A stretch of DNA of 64,000 nt, from contig NZ_CP143867.1 of assembly GCF_036416795.1 (NCBI RefSeq), forward strand, positions 2,294,001 through 2,358,000, in the 5' to 3' direction. The notes under the pieces were generated by a model. That model searched no databases and was not told where the DNA came from. It saw only the letters and a list, made by a program, of their open reading frames with translations. Shown here piece by piece: positions 32,089 to 41,016 of this stretch. Origin of the DNA: Bacteroides sp. MSB163 (lineage in GTDB: Bacteria; Bacteroidota; Bacteroidia; Bacteroidales; Bacteroidaceae). Both the position numbers and the translations under genes were made by a program. The stretch's first letter is position 1; each line of letters opens with the position of its first letter.

Positions 32089-32604
32089 TTATTCTTTATA
32101 CCAGTTAGAATACATCAGATAATTATGTGCTATCTTCTGATTCAGTTCTTTAGCCTGAGCCGGATCTACTTTTTTTATGAACTTGGCAGGTATACCGCCC
32201 CAGATGCTTCCCGGTTCAATAACTGTATTGCTTAAGACCAGTGAACCGGCGGCAACGATAGCTCCTTCGCCTATCACTGCATGGTCAAGGATTGTAGAAC
32301 CCATTCCCACTAATGCATAGTCTTTGATAGTGGCTCCGTGAATAGTAACATTATGTCCTACAGAAACGTGGTCACCTATTTCAATTGTTGACTTTTCATA
32401 TAATGTGTGTAGCACACTTCCGTCTTGTATATTGACTCCATTCCCGATACGGATAGAATTTACATCGCCGCGCAATACTGTGCTGAACCAGATGCTGCAA
32501 TCGCGCCCCATTTTTACGTCTCCGATGATGGCTGCGTTATCAGCTAAAAAACAATTTTCGCCAAACTCGGGAGTAAAACCTCTTACTGATTTAATTAATG
32601 CCAT
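32089..32604 (-). CDS. Gamma-carbonic-anhydrase-like hexapeptide-repeat protein
   Basis: A 171-residue left-handed beta-helix protein of the gamma-CA/YrdA family. Repeated hexapeptides run from NAAIIGDVKMGRDCSIWFST through VSVGHNVTIHGATIKDYALV to GEGAIVAAGSLVL, then a C-terminal helix. The histidines of VGHNVTIH are at metal-ligand positions, so zinc or iron binding is plausible. Whether it is an active carbonic anhydrase is uncertain for this subfamily. It lies 24 bases downstream of the aminopeptidase gene, same strand. Confidence 0.9.
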   Translation of the reverse strand: MALIKSVRGFTPEFGENCFLADNAAIIGDVKMGRDCSIWFSTVLRGDVNSIRIGNGVNIQDGSVLHTLYEKSTIEIGDHVSVGHNVTIHGATIKDYALVGMGSTILDHAVIGEGAIVAAGSLVLSNTVIEPGSIWGGIPAKFIKKVDPAQAKELNQKIAHNYLMYSNWYKE

Positions 32605-32628
32605 TTTATATAGTGATTAATTTTTTGA

Positions 32629-34410
32629 TTATAATTGACTCGTTGCTTCTTTCAACCATACCTGCTCTTCTTTGTTCAAGCCGGGCGATAATTTTTCATA
32701 TACAGTCTGATGATATTGGTTAAGCCAATTGATCTCTTCTGGTGTGAGCAATTCTTTGATAATTCCCTTTTTACAAATAGGGCAAAGGGTTACTGTTTCA
32801 AATTGTAGATAGTTGCCAAACATTCCTTCTCCGGCTGGTACTACTAAAACCATGTTCTCTGTACGAATCCCATGACTTCCGGCTTTATATACTCCCGGTT
32901 CATTGGAAGTCAGCATACCTAATTGCAATGTTACCGGATTTTCATTCATACGAATACTCTGAGGTCCTTCGTGTACATTCAGAAAGTGGCCTACACCATG
33001 CCCTGTGCCATGCAGGAAGTTCATTCTTCTTTGCCATATCGGCATACGTGCCAGCACATCCAGTTGCGTACCCCGTGTACCGGCAGGGAATACAGCCATT
33101 GCCAGTGCAATGTGCCCCTTCAATATCAATGTATAATCTGTTTTTTCTTCTTCTGTCAGTTTTCCTAAAGCAATGGTACGTGTGATATCTGTTGTTCCAT
33201 CCAAATATTGTGCACCTGAATCCAATAACAAAAAACCTTCCGGTTTTAGCTGGACATCTGTTTCGGGAGTGGCTTCATAATGCACGATGGCTCCATGTTC
33301 CTTGTATCCGGCAATCGTATCGAAACTTTCTCCCATATATAAATCCTGCTCCGCACGAAATTCATACAGTTTTTTATCTACGCTGATTTCAGTTTCCTTA
33401 CCCGTGGGAACAGATGCTTCTAACCATTTCAGAAACTTAACTAAAGCTACTCCATCCCGTTGCATGGCAGCATGTATTCCTGCTATTTCCTGTTCGTTGC
33501 GGATGGCTTTCAATAAGGTGACCGGAGAAGCGCCATGAATGATCTTGCAATCAGGGTTGACAGCTGAATACATAGCATAATTTGTTTTAGCCGGATTAAG
33601 AAGTAGACTCTCAACACTGATTCGGCTGAGGTATGTTTCTGCTTCCTCGTAGGCGTGCAGGTTTACTCCTGTTTCTTTCATATAAGTAGCAACCTCAGCG
33701 GTTATCTTTTGAGGTTGAATAAAATAGTGAGTTTCGTTCTCTTCGATAAGTAGATAGCTGACAAGCACGGGATTGCAATGTACATCGTTTCCACGCAGAT
33801 TAAGAGTCCATGCGATTTCGTCTAAAGCGGATAAGAACAATGCCTTCGCATTGCACTTTTTTAGTTCTTTTCGAATAATGGCAATCTTTTCTATGCTGCT
33901 TTTTCCTGCATATTGGGTTTCATAAATGAAAGCAGGAGCTTCCGGCATTGGCGGACGATCCGTCCATAATTTATCTAAGGGATCTGAAATGCTTTTTACT
34001 TCTATCTGGCATTTTTGCAACTCGGCTTGCATCCTTTCTACTTCTTCTGCAGAAAACATCTTTCCATCTATGCCGACAGTATCGCCAGGAGTTAGTTGTG
34101 CACTTAAAAAAGCTGAAATACTGGGTGTTTCGGGAAGCATCTCTTTATAAAGTTTTATTTCCGTGCCTTCTAATTGCTGGGCAGCCTGGAGAAAATAGCG
34201 AGAGTCGGTCCATAGTCCTGCTTGGTTTGTAGTAATAACAACGGTTCCTGCCGAACCAGTAAAGCCGGAAATCCATTCCCGGGATTTCCAGTGGGGAGCA
34301 ACATATTCGCTCAGATGAGGGTCGGTACTTGGGATAATAAAGGCTTGTATGCCTTCCTGGCTGAACAATGCCCGTAGGTCTTGTAGCCGATCATTGATAG
34401 TTTGACTCAT
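32629..34410 (-). CDS. Xaa-Pro aminopeptidase (aminopeptidase P, M24B)
   Basis: A 593-residue enzyme: two creatinase-like N-terminal domains (about 1-300) and a C-terminal pita-bread catalytic domain. Metal ligands are seen in LLLDSGAQYLDGTTDITRT (two Asp), GTGHGVGHFLNVHEGP (His), LTSNEPGVY (Glu) and YLQFETVTL (Glu). It removes N-terminal residues preceding proline and has no signal peptide, so it is cytosolic. The size matches the long eukaryote-like form usual in Bacteroidetes. Confidence 0.95.
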   Translation of the reverse strand: MSQTINDRLQDLRALFSQEGIQAFIIPSTDPHLSEYVAPHWKSREWISGFTGSAGTVVITTNQAGLWTDSRYFLQAAQQLEGTEIKLYKEMLPETPSISAFLSAQLTPGDTVGIDGKMFSAEEVERMQAELQKCQIEVKSISDPLDKLWTDRPPMPEAPAFIYETQYAGKSSIEKIAIIRKELKKCNAKALFLSALDEIAWTLNLRGNDVHCNPVLVSYLLIEENETHYFIQPQKITAEVATYMKETGVNLHAYEEAETYLSRISVESLLLNPAKTNYAMYSAVNPDCKIIHGASPVTLLKAIRNEQEIAGIHAAMQRDGVALVKFLKWLEASVPTGKETEISVDKKLYEFRAEQDLYMGESFDTIAGYKEHGAIVHYEATPETDVQLKPEGFLLLDSGAQYLDGTTDITRTIALGKLTEEEKTDYTLILKGHIALAMAVFPAGTRGTQLDVLARMPIWQRRMNFLHGTGHGVGHFLNVHEGPQSIRMNENPVTLQLGMLTSNEPGVYKAGSHGIRTENMVLVVPAGEGMFGNYLQFETVTLCPICKKGIIKELLTPEEINWLNQYHQTVYEKLSPGLNKEEQVWLKEATSQL

Positions 34411-34635
34411 ATACTATATATAATAAGGTGTAACATTCACTCTTCAAAGATACTCACTTTCTCTGAATATTTTTGTGGGTTGCTGTACTTTATCCGCCGG
34501 CATATTAGAAACTAATTTCTTGCAGTCTTGCGATTAGTTTTTAGTGCATCCCCGGTTGCTTTATCTTTTTCCTCTGGCGGAAGATGTTTGAGCTGGATAA
34601 TCTTTTCTCTTTTTGCAGTTTTTTTGGCAGAAAGT

Positions 34636-34666
34636 TTTGTGAATAAAGAAACTATGTGTAATTTTG
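34636..34666 (+). promoter_or_regulatory. rpsU promoter
   Basis: TTTG (34636-34639), a 19-base spacer and TAATTTTG (34659-34666), a near-perfect Bacteroides promoter 54 bases before the rpsU ATG. The remainder of the 310-base gap 34411-34720 shows nothing else that I can support. Confidence 0.85.
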
Positions 34667-34720
34667 CCGCTCAATTTAATCGTGAGATTTTTAAACCATT
34701 AACATTTTAATAAAAAGAAA

Positions 34721-34912
34721 ATGATTGTAGTACCTGTAAAAGAAGGCGAAAACATTGAAAAAGCGCTGAAGAAGTTTAAAAGAAAATTTGAGAAAACTGG
34801 TATCGTTAAGGAATTAAGAAGCAGACAGCAGTTTGACAAACCGTCTGTAGTTAAAAGACTTAAGAAAGAACGTGCAGTTTACGTACAACAACTTCAGCAA
34901 GTAGAAGATTAA
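34721..34912 (+). CDS. rpsU: 30S ribosomal protein S21
   Basis: A 63-residue basic protein (MIVVPVKEGENIEKALKKFK, then FEKTGIVKELRSRQQFDKPS) matching S21 of Bacteroidetes. S21 sits near the anti-Shine-Dalgarno end of 16S rRNA; in Bacteroidia it has been reported to help sequester that sequence, which fits the weak use of Shine-Dalgarno sites in this window. It leads a probable unit with the Xer recombinase and HPF genes. Confidence 0.97.
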   Translation: MIVVPVKEGENIEKALKKFKRKFEKTGIVKELRSRQQFDKPSVVKRLKKERAVYVQQLQQVED

Positions 34913-34983
34913 TAATTCGTAATTTCCTTTGAATTATTGAATTCTTTTCATACATTCGTTGCATGATTTAGATATGTAGCGAT

Positions 34984-35868
34984 ATGTTATTGACAGATTC
35001 TTTTCTTGACTATCTTCTGTATGAACGGAATTATGCTGAGGGTACGGTTAAGTACTATCGGAGTGATATTCTGGAATTGCAGAAATTCGGTGAAGAAATG
35101 TTGGGAGATTTAACCCCGTCGGATGTAGATGCAGACCTTGTTCGTGAATGGATTGCTTCCTTGATGGACAATGGTTGTGCTTCGAATACGATTAATCGAA
35201 AGTTAAGTTCAATTCAGGCATATTTTAAATATCTCTTGAAGAAGGGGGAAGTTGCTGTGGATCCGTTGCAAAAAATAACGCGACCGAAAAAGAAAAAGCC
35301 GCTTCCTGTTTTTTTGAGAGAAGGAGAAATGGATAAATTGCTGGATGATATAGACTTTGGTGAAGGATTTGAAGGTTGTCGTGACCACTTGATAATTGAG
35401 ATGTTTTATGCTACTGGCATACGACTTTCTGAATTGATAGATTTGGATAATAAAGGTGTTGATTTTTCGGCTTCTCTGATAAAAGTGACGGGAAAGCGAA
35501 ATAAACAGCGCTTGATACCTTTTGATAAGGAGTTGGAACGCTCGATGATGGATTATGTCAATGTGCGGAATGAGGTGGTTCCGGATCGTTCGGATGCTTT
35601 TTTTGTCCGGAAGAATGGAAAACGACTTGATCGCAGTATCGTAACTAGTCTTGTGAAACGGAATCTCTCGAAAGTAGTAACTGTAAAAAAAAGAAGTCCC
35701 CACGTTCTGAGGCATACCTTTGCAACGGCTATGCTGAATAATGGTGCCGATTTGGGCTCAATAAAAGAGTTTCTTGGGCATGAAAGTTTGGCGACGACCG
35801 AAATTTATACGCATACTACTTTTGAAGAACTTAAAAAAGTGTATAATCAGGCTCATCCTCGGGCCTAA
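34984..35868 (+). CDS. xerC: XerC/XerD-type tyrosine recombinase
   Basis: A 294-residue recombinase of normal Xer length: N-terminal SAM-like domain (1-95), then the catalytic domain with YATGIRLSEL (Arg-I), VTGKRNKQR (Lys), SPHVLRHTFAT (His-x-x-Arg), LGHESLATT (His) and EIYTH (Tyr). All catalytic residues are present. It likely resolves chromosome dimers at dif with a partner. C versus D cannot be decided from sequence alone; the symbol follows the usual naming for the copy beside rpsU and hpf. It is chromosomal, unlike the two recombinases in the element. Confidence 0.9.
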   Translation: MLLTDSFLDYLLYERNYAEGTVKYYRSDILELQKFGEEMLGDLTPSDVDADLVREWIASLMDNGCASNTINRKLSSIQAYFKYLLKKGEVAVDPLQKITRPKKKKPLPVFLREGEMDKLLDDIDFGEGFEGCRDHLIIEMFYATGIRLSELIDLDNKGVDFSASLIKVTGKRNKQRLIPFDKELERSMMDYVNVRNEVVPDRSDAFFVRKNGKRLDRSIVTSLVKRNLSKVVTVKKRSPHVLRHTFATAMLNNGADLGSIKEFLGHESLATTEIYTHTTFEELKKVYNQAHPRA

Positions 35869-35884
35869 AAGTAAGGAGGTAAGT

Positions 35885-36184
35885 ATGGAAGTAAGAATTC
35901 AGTCAATTCACTTTGATGCGTCAGAGCAATTGCAGGCTTTTGTTCAGAAAAAAGCGGTAAAATTGGAAAAGTATTACGATGATATAAAGAAAGTAGAGGT
36001 GTCATTAAAGGTTGTGAAGCCGGAGACTGCAGAGAATAAAGAAGCAGGTATAAAAGTGATTGTTCCCAATGGGGAGTTTTATGCAAGCAAAATCTGCAAT
36101 ACGTTTGAAGAGGCGATTGATTTGAGTGTTGAAGCCTTGGAAAAACAGCTGGTTAAACACAAGGAAAAACAACGGAGCAAATAA
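35885..36184 (+). CDS. hpf: Ribosome hibernation promoting factor, short form
   Basis: A 99-residue HPF/RaiA-type protein from ATG 35885 (MEVRIQSIHFDASEQLQAFV, then LEKYYDDIKKVEVSLKV); an upstream extension of the frame lies within xerC and is rejected. It has a beta-alpha fold with a basic C-terminal helix and no long-HPF dimerisation domain. It binds the 30S decoding centre in stationary phase. It is 16 bases downstream of the Xer gene in the rpsU unit. Confidence 0.93.
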   Translation: MEVRIQSIHFDASEQLQAFVQKKAVKLEKYYDDIKKVEVSLKVVKPETAENKEAGIKVIVPNGEFYASKICNTFEEAIDLSVEALEKQLVKHKEKQRSK

Positions 36185-36198
36185 AATTTCGCTAAAAT

Positions 36199-36229
36199 TT
36201 TGCGGAAAAGAAATAAATGCCTAAATTTG
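36199..36229 (+). promoter_or_regulatory. Promoter of the tRNA-tuf-rpl-rpoBC run
   Basis: TTTG (36199-36202), a 19-base spacer and TAAATTTG (36222-36229), about 50 bases before the first tRNA. It is the only strong promoter I see before tuf. Confidence 0.85.
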
Positions 36230-36279
36230 CAGCCGTTTCGCTCACGATAGAACGTAACGGTTGCATTTTTTGAGTAATT

Positions 36280-36353
36280 GCCTCTTTAGCTCAGCTGGCC
36301 AGAGCACGTGATTTGTAATCTCGGGGTCGTTGGTTCGAATCCGACAAGAGGCT
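36280..36353 (+). tRNA. tRNA-Thr (anticodon TGT)
   Basis: A 74-base tRNA: acceptor GCCTCTT/AAGAGGC, D-arm GCTCAGCTGGCCAGAGC, anticodon loop TTTGTAA and T-arm GGTTCGAATCC. CCA is not encoded. One T-T mismatch sits in the anticodon stem. Confidence 0.95.
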
Positions 36354-36396
36354 CAAAAAGACAATAAGGAAAAAAGAGTTCTTTATTTGAATGTAA

Positions 36397-36479
36397 GGGC
36401 AAATACCAGAGTGGCCAAATGGGGCAGACTGTAAATCTGCTGGCTTACGCCTTCGGTGGTTCGAATCCATCTTTGCCCA
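36397..36479 (+). tRNA. tRNA-Tyr (anticodon GTA)
   Basis: An 83-base class II tRNA: acceptor GGGCAAA/TTTGCCC, anticodon loop CTGTAAA, long variable arm (GGCTTACGCCTTC region), T-loop GGTTCGAATCC. Confidence 0.95.
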
Positions 36480-36496
36480 CACCTCTTTTTCTCCTT

Positions 36497-36568
<72 letters not shown>

Positions 36569-36618
36569 CGTAAGGAAGTAAATGCTGATTATTAATCAAA
36601 TAAATAACAAGTAAAGCT

Positions 36619-37803
36619 ATGGCTAAAGAGAAATTCGAACGTAAAAAACCGCACGTAAACATCGGTACAATCGGTCACGTTGACCACGGTAAAACCACGT
36701 TGACTGCTGCTATCACTACAGTGTTGGCAAAGAAAGGTCTTTCAGAAGTTAAGTCTTTCGACCAGATCGATAATGCTCCTGAAGAAAAAGAAAGAGGTAT
36801 CACTATTAATACTTCTCACGTAGAGTATGAAACTGCTAACCGTCACTATGCTCACGTAGACTGTCCGGGTCACGCCGACTACGTAAAGAACATGGTAACT
36901 GGTGCCGCTCAGATGGACGGTGCTATCATTGTAGTTGCTGCTACTGATGGTCCGATGCCTCAAACTCGTGAGCACATCTTGTTGGCTCGTCAGGTAAACG
37001 TACCGAAGCTTGTTGTATTCATGAACAAGTGCGATATGGTTGACGATGAGGAAATGTTGGAACTCGTTGAAATGGAAATGCGCGAACTGTTGGCTGCATA
37101 CGAATTTGACGGTGACAATACTCCTATCATCCGTGGTTCAGCTCTTGGTGCATTGAACGGTGTGGAAAAATGGGAAGACAAGGTTATGGAACTGATGGAT
37201 GCAGTTGATACTTGGATTCCGCTGCCTCCGCGTGATGTTGATAAACCGTTCTTGATGCCGGTTGAAGACGTATTCTCTATTACTGGTCGTGGTACTGTTG
37301 CTACTGGTCGTATCGAAACTGGCGTTATTCACGTAGGTGATGAAGTTGAAATCCTTGGTTTGGGTGAAGATAAGAAGTCTGTTGTAACTGGTGTTGAAAT
37401 GTTCCGTAAATTGTTGGATCAGGGTGAAGCTGGTGATAACGTAGGCTTGTTGCTTCGTGGTATTGATAAGAACGAAATCAAACGTGGTATGGTTCTGTGT
37501 AAACCGGGTCAGATTAAGCCTCACTCTAAATTCAAAGCTTCTATCTATGTTTTGAAGAAAGAAGAAGGTGGCCGTCACACTCCGTTCCACAACAAATATC
37601 GTCCTCAATTCTATCTGCGTACTATGGACTGTACAGGTGAAATTACTCTTCCGGAAGGAACTGAAATGGTAATGCCTGGTGATAACGTAGAAATCAACGT
37701 AGAATTGATCTACCCGGTAGCTTTGAACGTAGGTTTGCGTTTCGCTATCCGTGAAGGTGGTCGTACGGTAGGTTCTGGTCAGATTACTGAAATTCTTGAC
37801 TAA
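36619..37803 (+). CDS. tuf: Elongation factor Tu
   Basis: A 394-residue GTPase with GHVDHGKTTL (19-28), the switch-II DCPGHADY and NKCD guanine-specificity motif, then domains 2 and 3. It delivers aminoacyl-tRNA to the ribosome. It is embedded in a tRNA cluster, with tRNA-Trp and secE directly downstream, the classical tufB arrangement. Codon usage is strongly biased, as expected for a highly expressed gene. Confidence 0.99.
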   Translation: MAKEKFERKKPHVNIGTIGHVDHGKTTLTAAITTVLAKKGLSEVKSFDQIDNAPEEKERGITINTSHVEYETANRHYAHVDCPGHADYVKNMVTGAAQMDGAIIVVAATDGPMPQTREHILLARQVNVPKLVVFMNKCDMVDDEEMLELVEMEMRELLAAYEFDGDNTPIIRGSALGALNGVEKWEDKVMELMDAVDTWIPLPPRDVDKPFLMPVEDVFSITGRGTVATGRIETGVIHVGDEVEILGLGEDKKSVVTGVEMFRKLLDQGEAGDNVGLLLRGIDKNEIKRGMVLCKPGQIKPHSKFKASIYVLKKEEGGRHTPFHNKYRPQFYLRTMDCTGEITLPEGTEMVMPGDNVEINVELIYPVALNVGLRFAIREGGRTVGSGQITEILD

Positions 37804-37817
37804 TTACCAAATATTTT

Positions 37818-37849
37818 AATCAGTTCCCGGTTTACATCGGGAACTGATT
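37818..37849 (+). terminator. Hairpin after tuf
   Basis: AATCAGTTCCCG pairs with CGGGAACTGATT (12 base pairs, 8-base loop). There is no good T-run, so it may be an mRNA 3'-end stabiliser or processing site before tRNA-Trp rather than a full terminator. Confidence 0.65.
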
Positions 37850-37857
37850 ATGTTCAC

Positions 37858-37930
37858 ACGGGAGTAGCTCAGTTGGTAGAGCACCGGTCTCCAAAACCGG
37901 GTGTCGGGAGTTCGAGCCTCTCCTCCCGTG
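37858..37930 (+). tRNA. tRNA-Trp (anticodon CCA)
   Basis: A 73-base tRNA: acceptor ACGGGAG/CTCCCGT, anticodon loop CTCCAAA, T-loop AGTTCGAGCCT. It sits between tuf and secE. Confidence 0.96.
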
Positions 37931-37944
37931 CTAATATTTTTGAA

Positions 37945-38136
37945 ATGAAGAAGATTGTAGCTTATTTTAAAGAAACTTACGACGAACTTGTACATAAAGT
38001 ATCGTGGCCTACGTATTCTGAACTTACTAACAGTGCAGTAGTTGTTTTATATGCTTCCCTGCTTATTGCTCTGGTAGTATTTGCGATGGACTTCTGTTTC
38101 CAGAACGTAATGGAGAAAATTATTTATCCACACTAA
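37945..38136 (+). CDS. secE: Preprotein translocase subunit SecE
   Basis: A 63-residue protein from ATG 37945 (MKKIVAYFKETYDELVHKVS); the longer frame begins inside tRNA-Trp. A conserved amphipathic cytosolic helix (ELVHKVSWPTYSEL) is followed by one membrane helix (about 32-54). The single-helix form is usual outside enterobacteria. It stabilises SecY in the inner membrane. nusG follows after 12 bases. Confidence 0.96.
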   Translation: MKKIVAYFKETYDELVHKVSWPTYSELTNSAVVVLYASLLIALVVFAMDFCFQNVMEKIIYPH

Positions 38137-38148
38137 AAACGAGGGAAA

Positions 38149-38691
38149 ATGTCTGAGATTGAAAAAAAATGGTACGTCCTGCGTGCTATTAGCGGAAAAG
38201 AAGCTAAGGTAAGGGAATACCTTGAAGCTGATATTAAAAACAGCGACCTTGGTGATTACGTATCTCAGGTATTGATTCCTACCGAAAAGGTTTATCAGGT
38301 TCGCAATGGAAAGAAAATTGTGAAAGAGAGAAGTTATCTCCCTGGTTACGTTTTGGTGGAGGCTGCTCTGGTAGGTGAGGTCGCTCATCACTTGAGAAAT
38401 ACTCCTAATGTGATTGGATTCTTGGGTGGATCGGATAAACCTGTTCCTCTGAGACAATCGGAAGTGAATCGTATACTTGGTACGGTGGACGAATTGCAGG
38501 ATGCCGGTGAAGAACTGAATATCCCGTATATAGTCGGTGAAACTGTGAAAGTAAATTACGGCCCGTTCAGCGGATTCAGTGGTATCATTGAAGAAGTGAA
38601 CACCGAGAAGAAGAAACTTAAGGTTATGGTAAAGATATTCGGACGGAAAACTCCGCTCGAATTGGGCTTTATGCAAGTTGAAAAAGAATAA
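38149..38691 (+). CDS. nusG: Transcription antitermination factor NusG
   Basis: A 180-residue protein: NGN domain (KKWYVLRAISGKEAKVREYL at the start, LPGYVLVEA in the middle) and a C-terminal KOW domain (VGETVKVNYGPFSGFSGIIE). It binds RNA polymerase and couples transcription to translation. It is placed before rplK as in most bacteria. Confidence 0.97.
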   Translation: MSEIEKKWYVLRAISGKEAKVREYLEADIKNSDLGDYVSQVLIPTEKVYQVRNGKKIVKERSYLPGYVLVEAALVGEVAHHLRNTPNVIGFLGGSDKPVPLRQSEVNRILGTVDELQDAGEELNIPYIVGETVKVNYGPFSGFSGIIEEVNTEKKKLKVMVKIFGRKTPLELGFMQVEKE

Positions 38692-38748
38692 TGCAGGTGT
38701 TACGCTGTGGTATTCTTTATTAATGTTTATATATAAATCAATAAAAAA

Positions 38749-39192
38749 ATGGCTAAAGAAGTTGCTGGACTAATCAAATTACAGATTAAAGGAGGCGCGG
38801 CAAACCCATCACCTCCCGTAGGCCCCGCTTTGGGTTCTAAGGGTATTAATATCATGGAGTTTTGCAAGCAATTCAACGCCAGAACCCAGGACAAAGCAGG
38901 AAAGATCCTTCCTGTGATTATCACTTACTACGCAGATAAGTCTTTCGATTTTGTAATCAAGACTCCTCCCGTTGCTATTCAATTACTTGAAGTGGCTAAG
39001 GTAAAGAGTGGTTCTGCTGAGCCTAACCGTAAGAAAGTTGCCGAGCTTACTTGGGAACAAGTTCGTGCGATTGCTCAGGACAAGATGGTTGACTTAAACT
39101 GTTTCACTGTAGAAGCTGCCATGTCAATGGTTGCTGGTACAGCTAGAAGTATGGGTATCGCTGTAAAAGGGGAGTTCCCGGTTAATAACTAA
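38749..39192 (+). CDS. rplK: 50S ribosomal protein L11
   Basis: A 147-residue protein with the proline-rich N-terminal segment NPSPPVGPALGSKGINIMEF, the site linked to thiostrepton, and a C-terminal 23S rRNA-binding domain. It forms the GTPase-associated centre with L10/L12. The 57-base gap after nusG shows no clear promoter. Confidence 0.98.
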   Translation: MAKEVAGLIKLQIKGGAANPSPPVGPALGSKGINIMEFCKQFNARTQDKAGKILPVIITYYADKSFDFVIKTPPVAIQLLEVAKVKSGSAEPNRKKVAELTWEQVRAIAQDKMVDLNCFTVEAAMSMVAGTARSMGIAVKGEFPVNN

Positions 39193-39207
39193 TAAACTTC
39201 AATTAGA

Positions 39208-39906
39208 ATGGGTAAACTGACAAAAAAACAAAAGTTGGCTGCAGAAAAAATTGAAGCAGGGAAAGCATACTCACTGAAAGAAGCTGCATCTTTGGTAAAG
39301 GAAATCACTTATACCAAGTTTGATGCTTCACTGGATATCGACGTGCGTTTGGGCGTTGATCCGCGTAAGGCGAACCAGATGGTGAGAGGTGTTGTATCAC
39401 TTCCTCATGGCACTGGTAAAGTTGTGCGCGTTTTGGTGCTTTGTACACCGGATGCTGAAGCTGCTGCAAAAGAAGCCGGAGCGGACTATGTTGGTCTTGA
39501 CGAATATATTGAAAAGATCAAAGGTGGATGGACAGATGTGGATGTAATCATCACTATGCCTTCTATCATGGGTAAAATTGGTGCACTCGGTCGTGTGCTC
39601 GGTCCTCGCGGATTGATGCCTAACCCGAAGAGTGGTACTGTAACTATGGATGTTGCTAAAGCTGTAAGAGAAGTAAAGCAAGGTAAGATCGACTTCAAGG
39701 TTGACAAGAGTGGTATTGTTCATACTTCAATTGGTAAAGTTTCATTTAGCGTTGATCAAATTCGTGATAATGCGAAAGAATTCATCTCTACTTTGAATAA
39801 ATTGAAACCGACCGCAGCCAAGGGTACATATATTAAGAGTATTTATCTTTCTAGCACAATGAGTGCAGGTATCAAGATTGACCCGAAATCAGTAGAAGAA
39901 ATCTAA
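39208..39906 (+). CDS. rplA: 50S ribosomal protein L1
   Basis: A 232-residue protein with the L1 signature LGPRGLMPNPKSGTVT (about residues 130-145). It forms the mobile L1 stalk that guides E-site tRNA. In other bacteria L1 represses its own operon by binding the rplK leader; no such site was resolved here. It is 15 bases after rplK. Confidence 0.98.
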   Translation: MGKLTKKQKLAAEKIEAGKAYSLKEAASLVKEITYTKFDASLDIDVRLGVDPRKANQMVRGVVSLPHGTGKVVRVLVLCTPDAEAAAKEAGADYVGLDEYIEKIKGGWTDVDVIITMPSIMGKIGALGRVLGPRGLMPNPKSGTVTMDVAKAVREVKQGKIDFKVDKSGIVHTSIGKVSFSVDQIRDNAKEFISTLNKLKPTAAKGTYIKSIYLSSTMSAGIKIDPKSVEEI

Positions 39907-39921
39907 TAAAACGGAGTAATA

Positions 39922-40443
39922 ATGAGAAAGGAAGATAAAAGTACGATTATTGAGCAGATTGCTGCTACAGTAAAGGAATATAATCACTTCTATTTGATAG
40001 ACATCACTGCAATGAACGCTGCCGCTACAAGCGCGTTGAGAAGAGAATGTTTCAAATCAGACATCAAATTGATGCTGATTAAGAATACATTGCTTCACAA
40101 AGCATTGGAGAGTCTGGAAGAAGATTATTCTCCGCTTTATAATTGCTTGAAGGGTACTACAGCTATTATGTTCTGTAATACTGCCAACTTACCAGCTAAG
40201 TTGATTAAAGCAAAAGCTAAAGACGGTATTCCCGGACTGAAAGCTGCATATGCAGAAGAAAGCTTCTATGTTGGTGCTGACCAGTTGGATGCTCTCGTTA
40301 GTATTAAGAGTAAGAATGAAGTTATTGCCGATATCGTTGCTTTGTTGCAATCACCGGCCAAGAATGTTATTTCTGCTCTCCAATCAGGTGGAAACACTCT
40401 TCACGGAGTTCTCAAAACTCTTGGTGAACGTACCGAAGCGTAA
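39922..40443 (+). CDS. rplJ: 50S ribosomal protein L10
   Basis: A 173-residue protein (MRKEDKSTIIEQIAATVKEY) with an N-terminal rRNA-binding domain and a C-terminal helix that carries L7/L12 dimers. It forms the stalk base. It is 15 bases after rplA; the 91-base gap to rplL may hold regulatory RNA structure but I could not define it. Confidence 0.97.
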   Translation: MRKEDKSTIIEQIAATVKEYNHFYLIDITAMNAAATSALRRECFKSDIKLMLIKNTLLHKALESLEEDYSPLYNCLKGTTAIMFCNTANLPAKLIKAKAKDGIPGLKAAYAEESFYVGADQLDALVSIKSKNEVIADIVALLQSPAKNVISALQSGGNTLHGVLKTLGERTEA

Positions 40444-40534
40444 AAATGGGAAAGGTGTCACGACCTTGGGAGTAACGTCCCGAATCAATTTTTCATAAAC
40501 AAATTAGTAATTAAACAATTAAAATCATACAAAA

Positions 40535-40912
40535 ATGGCAGATTTGAAAGCTTTTGCAGAACAATTAGTTAACTTGACAGTAAAAGAAGTTAATGAACTT
40601 GCAACTATCCTTAAAGAAGAATATGGTATTGAACCTGCTGCTGCAGCTGTAGCTGTTGCTGCTGGTCCTGCAGCTGGTGGTGCTGCTGCCGCTGAAGAAA
40701 AAACTTCTTTTGATGTAGTATTGAAGAGCGCTGGATCAGCTAAACTTCAGGTTGTTAAAGCCGTGAAGGAAGCTTGTGGTCTTGGCTTGAAAGAAGCTAA
40801 GGACTTGGTAGACGGTGCTCCTAGCGTAGTAAAAGAAGGTTTGGCTAAAGACGAAGCAGAATCATTGAAGAAAACATTGGAAGAAGCTGGAGCTGAAGTT
40901 GAACTTAAATAA
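40535..40912 (+). CDS. rplL: 50S ribosomal protein L7/L12
   Basis: A 125-residue acidic stalk protein: dimerising N-terminal domain (1-33), Ala/Gly-rich hinge (about 36-54) and C-terminal factor-binding domain (KEACGLGLKEAKDLVDGAPS). It recruits translation GTPases. It is followed by a strong hairpin that separates it from rpoB. Confidence 0.98.
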   Translation: MADLKAFAEQLVNLTVKEVNELATILKEEYGIEPAAAAVAVAAGPAAGGAAAAEEKTSFDVVLKSAGSAKLQVVKAVKEACGLGLKEAKDLVDGAPSVVKEGLAKDEAESLKKTLEEAGAEVELK

Positions 40913-40937
40913 CATTAGCCTGTAAATCAGGTAATTC

Positions 40938-40975
40938 GGTTAAGAACCCTTCTGAAGAGGGTTCTTAACCTTTTT
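40938..40975 (+). terminator. Attenuator/terminator between rplL and rpoB
   Basis: A perfect 13-base-pair stem (GGTTAAGAACCCT / AGGGTTCTTAACC), a 7-base loop and T5. Its position matches the rplL-rpoB attenuator known in E. coli, where partial termination lowers rpoBC relative to ribosomal proteins. Confidence 0.9.
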
Positions 40976-41016
40976 GTGTATATATTTAAAATTAAGTTCT
41001 ACAAATCCATTAACAG

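Noticed and set aside
34528..34710. 60-codon frame upstream of rpsU
   Set aside because: It spans the rpsU promoter and has no domain or conserved features.
35209..35715. Long minus-strand frames opposite highly expressed genes (also 30218-30703, 41323-41859, 47312-48241 and others)
   Set aside because: They are codon-bias shadows of xerC, gltX, rpoB and rpoC, with no homology signals or promoters.
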